From assembly GCA_041941305.1 (NCBI GenBank), contig JBGTQJ010000040.1, positions 1 to 64,000 on the forward strand: DNA of 64,000 nt, given 5' to 3'. Source of the DNA: JANSWP01 sp041941305. GTDB lineage: Bacteria; Bacteroidota; Bacteroidia; Chitinophagales; Saprospiraceae. A program made the translations under genes and the position numbers. Every line of letters starts with the position of its first letter. Within the stretch, counting starts at the first letter, position 1. This document shows positions 52,801 to 61,800 of this stretch, in pieces. Under the pieces are notes generated by a model, which was given only the letters and a program-made list of their open reading frames with translations, was not told where the DNA came from and searched no databases.

Positions 52801-55800
52801 GCTCCCTACTGAAATAAGTGGATTCAAAATCAAATCAGATGGAAAGGAAGGCCAAACGGTGAGTATCCCGCCTAAAGCATCTGCTGACATTGAGGTGGTA
52901 TTTGAACCTCAAAATCCGCAAGAACCCACTGAAAACCATGCAATTTATAAAGATATAAAATTGAGTTTGACGGATGATTCCAGCCAGGATATTCTCCTAT
53001 CTGGAACTGGAGATCGACCAGCTCCAGTAGTCTATGTAACGCGGGGGGCAACATCCAAAATTAATGAACCGGGAATCGCAAAACTCAATTTTGATAATCC
53101 GGTAACGATTGGTAGCAAAGACTTGCCCATTGAAACCGTGAAAATATGGAATAAATCTACTGACAATGCAGCCTACCTCGAGATTGACTTACCTACAGAT
53201 ATACTCAACTATAAAGTCACTTATAAAGGAGAAGAAGGGGCAAGCTTGAGCATAGCCCCTAATGAATCAGAAGACATTGAAATAAGCTTTGACCCTCAGG
53301 CACCAGAAGACCCGAGCCTTAACGAATTTGTTGTGGATCAGGATAACTTGAGTTTAACTGCAGACGAAACACTGGCTATTCAATTGGTCGGAACTGGTGT
53401 TCGACCAAAAGCAGAAATCTACTTTACAGAAGGTGCTGAATCGCTTATTACAGCTAAGGCGGCTACTTTTCTCAGGTTTGATGATCCTGTGATTATTGGG
53501 ACTGATAAGTTGCCAGAAAAAACTATAAAAGTATGGAATACTGCTCCTGCTACTGGGCAAATTTTAGAAGTTTCATTGCCTTCTTCGATTCCAGGGTTTT
53601 CCTTTTATTCTCCTCAAGCCAGCAACGGGGTAATACAAATACTTCCCCAGACTTCGGCAGATATTGTCGTCACCTTTGATCCTGAAGCACCAGAAGACCT
53701 GACAAAAAATGACAAGGTATACGATGAGTCCAGCCTTGCACTAACCGGTGACTCAGAGCAAAATCTTCCTCTTTTAGGGACAGGATTGAGAGGAGAAGCT
53801 GCAATACATGTTACAGAAGGTAGTAATTCTATTATTCAGGATGATGCCTTGACAAACCTCGTTTTTGAAGAAAATGTAACTCTTGGAAGTACTGACTTGC
53901 CGAGCAAACTGATTCAAGTCTGGAACAGTGGGGGGGAAGGCAGCAAATTGCTAAGTCTCACATTGCCCACGGATATCAAAGGTTTCAAATTTACTTCTAA
54001 TGGAGAGGAAGGAGCTACCTTGTCCATTCCTCCGAATGAGTCGGAAGTTATTGAAGTAACTTTTGACCCACAGCCACCAGACCTTGCGACGAAGAATGAA
54101 TCAATTTATGATCCTACCAATTCTGTATTGGCGATAGAAGGAATCCAGGTTGGTCTAACGGGAACCGGTATTCGACCTGCTGCCACAGTTCATATTACTG
54201 AAGGAGAAACCTCCGGCAAGGAAGCAACTGTAGCTGACGTACTCAACTTTGGAACAGGTACTGTAATTGGGAGTAGCGAAAGCGATCTTCCAAAGAAGAT
54301 TTTAAAAGTATGGAATACTGCACCTGAGGGACATGCTTATTTGGATCTAACGCTTCCAGTCGGTATCGGGGGATTTATCATAAAAGAAAAGGGAGGAGAA
54401 GCTGAGGCAAGCCTGAGTATTGCTCCCGGCGCTTCTGCTGATGTTGAAGTCACCTTTAATCCTGAAGCTCCGACAGAAGCTAGTGAAGATACACAGGTCT
54501 ACAATGAAACGACAAACCAAAGGTTGCTCAGCCTTACAGATGATGTTGCACAAAACATTCAATTAATGGGGACGGGTGTTCGAGCAGAACCTGAGTTGTT
54601 TATCACAGAAGGTGCGACTTCTACCATTGAGTCCTTGGCGGCTACTGAACTTCGGTTTGATGAAGAGGTAATGATAGGAAGTGAAAAGTTGCCAGAAAAG
54701 ATTTTGAAAATTTGGAATAAAGCGCCAGCGTCAGGGAAATTACTCCAAATTACTCTTCCGACACAAATAGGCGGTTTTGATGTCAAGTATGGAGAAGAAG
54801 TAGGCTCGACTTTGAGTATTTTACCAGGAGAGCCGAAGGATGTTCGGGTGATTTTTAATCCCGAAGCTCCTGAAATTGCAGAAAAAGATAAACAGATCTA
54901 TAATGAAACGGAAAATACCCGGGTGTTTAGTCTTGGAGAAAGTTTTAGTCAAAAGATTCCGCTATATGGAACTGGTGTACGGGCGGAGGCGATTGCTCAT
55001 GTAACATTGGGAGAAAATTCGAGTAAGGATTTAACTTTTACGGATAAAATATTATTTGAAGGTGCTACAACAATCGGAGAGACGAAGTTACAGGAACATA
55101 CTTTGAGAATCTGGAATACAGCTCCTGTAGGTTCAAAACTCCTCAAATTAACACTCCCAACTGGCATAGGAGGATTTCGAATCAAGCATGATGGAGAAGA
55201 GGGCGCCAGTTTGAGCATTAAGCCAGGAGGTTCTGAAGATGTAACTGTGGTGTTTGACCCAGAAACTCCCGAGGATCCGTATACAAATGGTAAAGTTTAC
55301 AATAATTCAAATGATGAACGAATACTAAACTTAACAGGTAAAAAAGAACAGGATATTCAACTGGAGGGAACAGGAGTTCGAGCTTGGTCAATTTGTCACA
55401 TTACGGAAGGGGCGAATTCAAAGAAAGAAGCTTCTGCCGTTACTAAACTCAATTTTGGAACAGGTGTCATTATCGAGGGGAGTTCTCCACCAAATAAGAT
55501 TCTAAAAATATGGAATACTGTTCGGGAAGAAGGCGCTTACCTTGACATTACGCTTCCCAAAGATATTGGCGGATTTAAAGTAAAACACGGAGAGAAAGAA
55601 GGCGTTCGGCTGATGATTGCCCCTGGTGATTCGAAAGATGTTGAAGTTGTCTTTACTCCGGAAGTACCAACAGTGTCGACGGATAATGATAAAATTTATA
55701 ATACAGAGGAGAATCCGAGATTTCTTAAATTAATTGGGAAAAACCATCAAAGCATACAATTGATTGGAACAGGTGTACGGTCTGAAGCCGTTGCTCATAT

Positions 55801-58800
55801 TACAGAAGGAGCCAATTCAGAAAAAGGAAGTTCAGCTGTTGTCGATCTCAATTTTGCCTCGGAACAAGTGATCGGCAGTAAAGATTTGGATAGCAAAACT
55901 TTGAGAATTTGGAATAAAGCACCAGCCTCTGGCAAATTGCTAAATGTTAATATACCTCATGATCTAGGAGGGTTTTTGGTTAAGCATGGCGAGGAAGAAG
56001 GTGCTAATCTAAGTATTGCTCCTGGCTTATCAGCTGAAATCCAAGTATTCTTTGACCCGGAAGCTCCATCTGATGATAGAGAAAATACCCAGGTGTATAA
56101 TAAAGATAACATTCAACGGTTTCTCAGTTTGACAGGAGCTACGGATCAAGGCATACCCTTAATAGGGACAGGAGTACGTCCAGCGGCAATTGTACATGCC
56201 ACAGAAGGGGTTAATTCGGGAAAAGAAGCTAAAAATGTTCTGGCACTTAATTTTGATAAGGATGTAGTTATTGGAAGCGATGATTTGCAGGAGAAGGAAT
56301 TGAGGATTTGGAACCTGGTGCCTGATGATGGTGCTTTTCTTGAGCTCAATTTGCCGGAAGATATTGGTGGCTTTAAAGTGATGCACGGAACGAAAAAAGG
56401 AGCAAGTTTAGAGATAGCTCCACAAGATTCCGAATTGATAAAGATCATTTTTGACCCTGAGCCTCCATCGGATATTGCAGAAAATAAAAAGGTATATAGC
56501 CAGAGTGAAAACCCAAGGACGCTGTCTTTAGGCGAAGGATCAGGCAATGGCATTCAAATGATCGGAACGGGGCTTAGAGCAGAGGCAATACCCTATTTTA
56601 CAACAGAATCTGAACCGCATGAGCAAACAACTGCAACTACTCAACTTGATTTTGGAACTGGTGTGATAATAGGAAGTGGGACTTTGCCAAGTCAAAAATT
56701 GAGGATTTGGAATATTGTTCCTGAGCATGGGGAATATTTGAATCTCCATTTGCCTACAGATATTGGAGGTTTTAAAGTGAAATATCACGGTGCAGAAGGA
56801 AGTAGTATAAGTGTTGCTCCTCAAGATTCAGTTGAAATTGACATTCTGTTTGATCCTGAAGTGCCTTCGGATCCTACTCAAAACACTCAGGTTTATAGTC
56901 AAAACAATCAGGACCCTGCTCAAAGTCAAAATACTCGTGTACTAAGTTTATCAGGGAATACAGCACAGGATATTAGCCTGATTGGAACAGGTCAGCGTGC
57001 AGCGGCAGTGTTACACATAACTGAAGGTTTAAACTCCGCAGTTACTGAAGATGCAGTTGAAGAACTGAATTATGATGTCAATACAATTATTGGCAGTGCT
57101 GATCTGCCAAAAAAAGTATTGAGATTGTGGAATAAAGCACCTGAGAATGGAAGTTATTTGACGCTTACATTGCCTACTGAAATAGGCGGTTTTCAAGTAA
57201 AACATAAGGAAGAAGAAGGTAAGCAAATAAGTATCCCTCCAAAAGAATCCGAAGATGTTGAGGTCTTTTTTAATCCTGAAATTCCGGCAAATGCAAATGA
57301 CAATACACAGGTTTACAGTGAAACTGAAAACCCAAAGATGCTCGATTTTGGAGGCGGCGAAGAACAGCACATTCAACTTATTGGGACGGGAGTCAGGGCT
57401 GCGGCAATTGCACACATCACTGAAGGGGAAAATTCAGGTAAGGATGCAGCTATTCCAGTACAACTTGATTTTGGTTCTAATGTTATTATTGGAACTCCAG
57501 AAGCAGAGCTCCCAAATAAAACCCTGAAAATCTGGAACAAAGCACCACAAAACGGTGCACTGTTAAACATTAGTCTTCCGACAAACCTAAAGGGGTTTAA
57601 CATTACCTACAATGGGGAAGAAGGAGCTAGTTTCAGTATTGCACCTCAGCAACCAGCTGAATTAATAATAACCTTTGACCCAGAAGCTCCCGCCGACCTA
57701 ACAGAAAATACGCAGGTTTATAGTGCCACTAAAAATTCACAGCAACTTGATCTAATAGGAGATGGAAAGCATCTCATTCAACTCATTGGAACAGGAGTGC
57801 GGGCGAGTGCTGTCCCACATATTACTGAGGGTTCTGATATCAAATTGAAGACTCCCGATGAATTGAAATTTGGAACAGAGGTGATTATTGGCAGCAAAGA
57901 ATTACCCACTAAAATCCTAACTATCTGGAACAAAGCCCCTGACCACGGAGAATTGTTGGACATTGAGCTTCCTACAGATTTGAAGGGTTTCAAGGTAATG
58001 TATAAAGACAAGATAGGGGGAAGCATAAGTATTGCTCCTAACAAATCAGAAAACATTGAGCTTGTTTTTGATCCTGAAGTGCCCGCGGATCCCCTCGACA
58101 ATAAAAAAATATATGACGGGTCAGAAAATATTCAGATTCTGAGTTTGACTGAAAATACAGCACAAAACATATTACTTAGTGGTACTGGAGTACGTGCAGC
58201 TGCTGTAGCTCATTTTACAGAGGGAGAGAATTCGGCTATTGGTGATGGAGCAGCCAAAGAATTAAAATTTGACTCAGATGTCATTATTGATAGTTCTGAG
58301 CCTCCCACTAAAATAGTGAGGATATGGAACAAGGCGCCAACTAACGGAGCCTATTTAGAACTAGAAGTACCGGATAATTTAAAGGGTTTTGAAATAAGAC
58401 ATAAAGGGATTAAGAATGCTAAATTAAGCATTGCTCCCAAAGATAAAAGAGATCTGGAAATTACTTTTAAACCAGAGGTGCCTATAGATCCTGCAAAAAA
58501 TACACAGGTTTACAATCAAGACGAAAATCCACGAATTCTGGATCTTACTGGAAATAATGATAAAAACATCCAGTTGGTTGGAACAGGGGTAAGAGCAGCT
58601 GCTTTGGCTCATATAACTGAAGGAGCGGGTTCTACCGTTAACGGTGATTGGCCAGAAGAGTTAAATTTTGGTTCAAATTTCATCCTGGGTAGTGAACCAA
58701 AACCGAGCAAAATTTTGAGAATATGGAATAAAGCACCCACTAACGGCGAGTTGTTATACCTCACCTTGCCTACCAGCCATAAAGGATTCAAAATTAAACA

Positions 58801-61800
58801 CAAGGATACCGAGGGTGGAGATTTGGTCATACCACCGGGTCTTCCAAGAGATATTGAAGTTGTTTTTGATCCGGAAATCCCATCAGATGCCTTCAAGAAT
58901 GATGTGGTTTATGATAAGACTACCAATCCACAGGTACTTAGCCTGACTTCAGATACTAATCAGGACATTCCTCTTATAGGGACGGGGGTGCGAGCAGCTG
59001 CAGTTGCTCAAATTACTGAAGGCGAAGATTCTACCATTGATGATTTTGCGGTTACGAGACTTGATTTTGGTTCAGATGTCATTATTAGAGGAGATTCTAT
59101 GCCCAGCAAAACTTTGAGAATTTGGAACAAGACATCTTCATCAGGAGAATATTTGAACCTCAAGTTACCTGCAAGTATTGGTGGTTTTAAAGTTCTATAT
59201 AATGGAGAAGAAGAAGCGAGTTTAAGCATCGCACCAAATAAATCAGAAGATATTCAGGTAGAGTTTAATCCAGAGGTGCCTGCCAAGCCTGATGTCAATG
59301 AGTTTGTGTATGACGAGACACAAAATATTCGGACACTGGAATTGACCGAAAACGAGGGACAGATCATCCAACTTAAAGGAAGGGGTGTCCGTGCAATGGC
59401 TGAAATGGCAATTACAGATGGCGAAGCGGAGAATTTGGATTCCCTCCTGGCGGATGAAATAACCATCGATTTTGGAGACTTGACTACTGTTGCTCCAGCA
59501 GGGAAACAAACCTTGAAGATTTGGAACACATCGATTGAAAATGGTCGACTATTAAGTGTAGTCCTTCCCAAGGATAAGGAGCCCTATTCTACACATTGGG
59601 CAAAATATCAGGACAATAGTCTCAGGGAAATCACCATTGCTCCACAAAAAAGTGAAACTCTGGTACTAAACTTCAAGCCACCTTTGGCTGAGATGTACAA
59701 TGATGTCCCGATTAGTCTCAGCCTGGGAGGTTTAAACAATATCAGTAAAAAAGTGGTGACCCTTTCAGGAAAGGGCTTGCGGTCTCCTTTTGGTGGAAAT
59801 GCTCATTCAATTCCAGGAACTGTTGAAGCGGAAGATTACGATGTTGGGGGTCCATCTATCACATTTAGAGACAAAACGGTTGACAATGCCGGTGGAAAAT
59901 ATCGAGAGGATGATGTTGATATCAGGTTAAAAGGCGGAAACAGGGTAGTGGATGAAATGGAAAACGGAGAATGGTTGGAATATACAGTGAATGTGACGGA
60001 GGCGGGGACATATGCTGCTAAGGTTAGATATTCAGCTGGTTCAGCCGGAGGTAAAATTGAATTGAAAGGCAATAAGGGACAGAAGCTGGGCATTATCAAT
60101 TTAGAAGATACAGGTGGATTGAACGAATTTAATAATCGTAGCAAAAACATTGAACTCGAAGCCGGTGAACAGATCCTTCGTCTGGTCGTCGTGGAAGGAG
60201 GGTTTACTCTGGATTATGTGGAATTTAGCAATGCATTGCAAAAACCCTTTAGTGGTCAACCAATCGTGATACCCGGAAATATGGTTCAGGCTGAAGATTT
60301 TGACAAGGGAGGAGAAGGCATCGCCTACAAGGATAATACGGTTAAAAACCATGGAGGAAGTTATAGAAAAGAAGAAGAAGTAGATATTTCAAAATTTGGA
60401 GATGTATTGGCGCTCAGCAATATTGAAGATGGCGAATGGGTAGAATATACGGTCTCTGTAAAAAACACGAGTAAATACATTGCTGAACTCTGGGTTGCTT
60501 CAGATGCAGGTGGAGGGAAGTTTTACATCGAAAAAGGTGGAGAAGCTTTGGCTCAATCCATCAATGTGGGAAAAACTGGCGGCTTAAAAGAATTTGAGAG
60601 GAAGGTGAGCAAGAGAATTTCGCTAGAAGAGGGTATCCATGTGTTGAGAATCGTGGCCGAAAAAGGAGGGTTCAATCTTGACAGATTTAGAGTCAAAACG
60701 GTACCCCTTGCTGAAATAAAAGCTACCGCCTCTAATGTGAATAGCAATAATTATTTATCTGCTAAAGAAGAACAAACACTGAGTTTTGGAGAAGTGTTAA
60801 TTTCTGAAAAAACGCCTCCATCGAAAAAAATATTGATTTGGAATTCAGCAGAGGAAGGAAGCGACTTCATGAGGGTACAATTACCTTCTGAGATACCGAC
60901 TGGTTATATTGTTGATTTAGACAAAGACAATAAGGTATTGCAACCAGGTGAGTTTGCAACTTTAAGTGTTGCATTCGACCCTTCTGAACCCTTAGCCTAC
61001 AATAATAAGAAGTTAAATCTTGAAGTTACAGGTGCTGCCAATCCTGTTTACACTATCAAGCTCAATGGAAAAGGCATTTTACCGGATGCAAAAATTAAGG
61101 TTACGGCTGCAACGGATACCAAAGAGGGATCAGACAAGAATGAAATTAATTTCACCAAAACCATTCTGAAGGATACCAGTGAGGCGATGACACTTTGCAT
61201 TTGGAATACCAAACCTGCAGGCAAAGTGCTTGGGGTTGAAATACCTGAACAATTTCCAGCCTCCTTTATTGCAAAGTTTAAGGACAGTCCGGATCCGAAA
61301 AAAGTAGAAATACCTGGAGATGAATACGCCATGTTAGAGGTTGAATTCAATCCAAAAGATGTTCAACTCTTTGACAAAACTGTTCAATTGAGCCTGACCG
61401 GAGCTGGAAATACCACTGTACAAGATATTCGACTGAAAGGAGAAGCCATTCTACCTGGAGAAATCCATGCCACCCTTGGTGAAGACTCTAAGCTAAATGA
61501 TCAGGCTGTTTCAGACCTGGATTTTGGAGATTTGATTCAAGGGACTAAGGAGCGCATTCTTTCTTTGAAGGTATGGAATAAGAAAGGCAATCGGGCAGCG
61601 CTTCAAGTCATACTCCCTGACCCTTCAACATTGCCAGCTGAATTTTCAGCTAACTGGTCAAGTGGGGGCACTAGTTTGAGGCGAACCATTCAACCAGGAG
61701 ATTTTGTGCTTCTTGATGTGATTTTCAAACCATCTGGTACAGAATCATATACAGGGGTTTTGGATTTGGGTCTCAAAAAAGCAGGAAAAGAAATCCTCCA

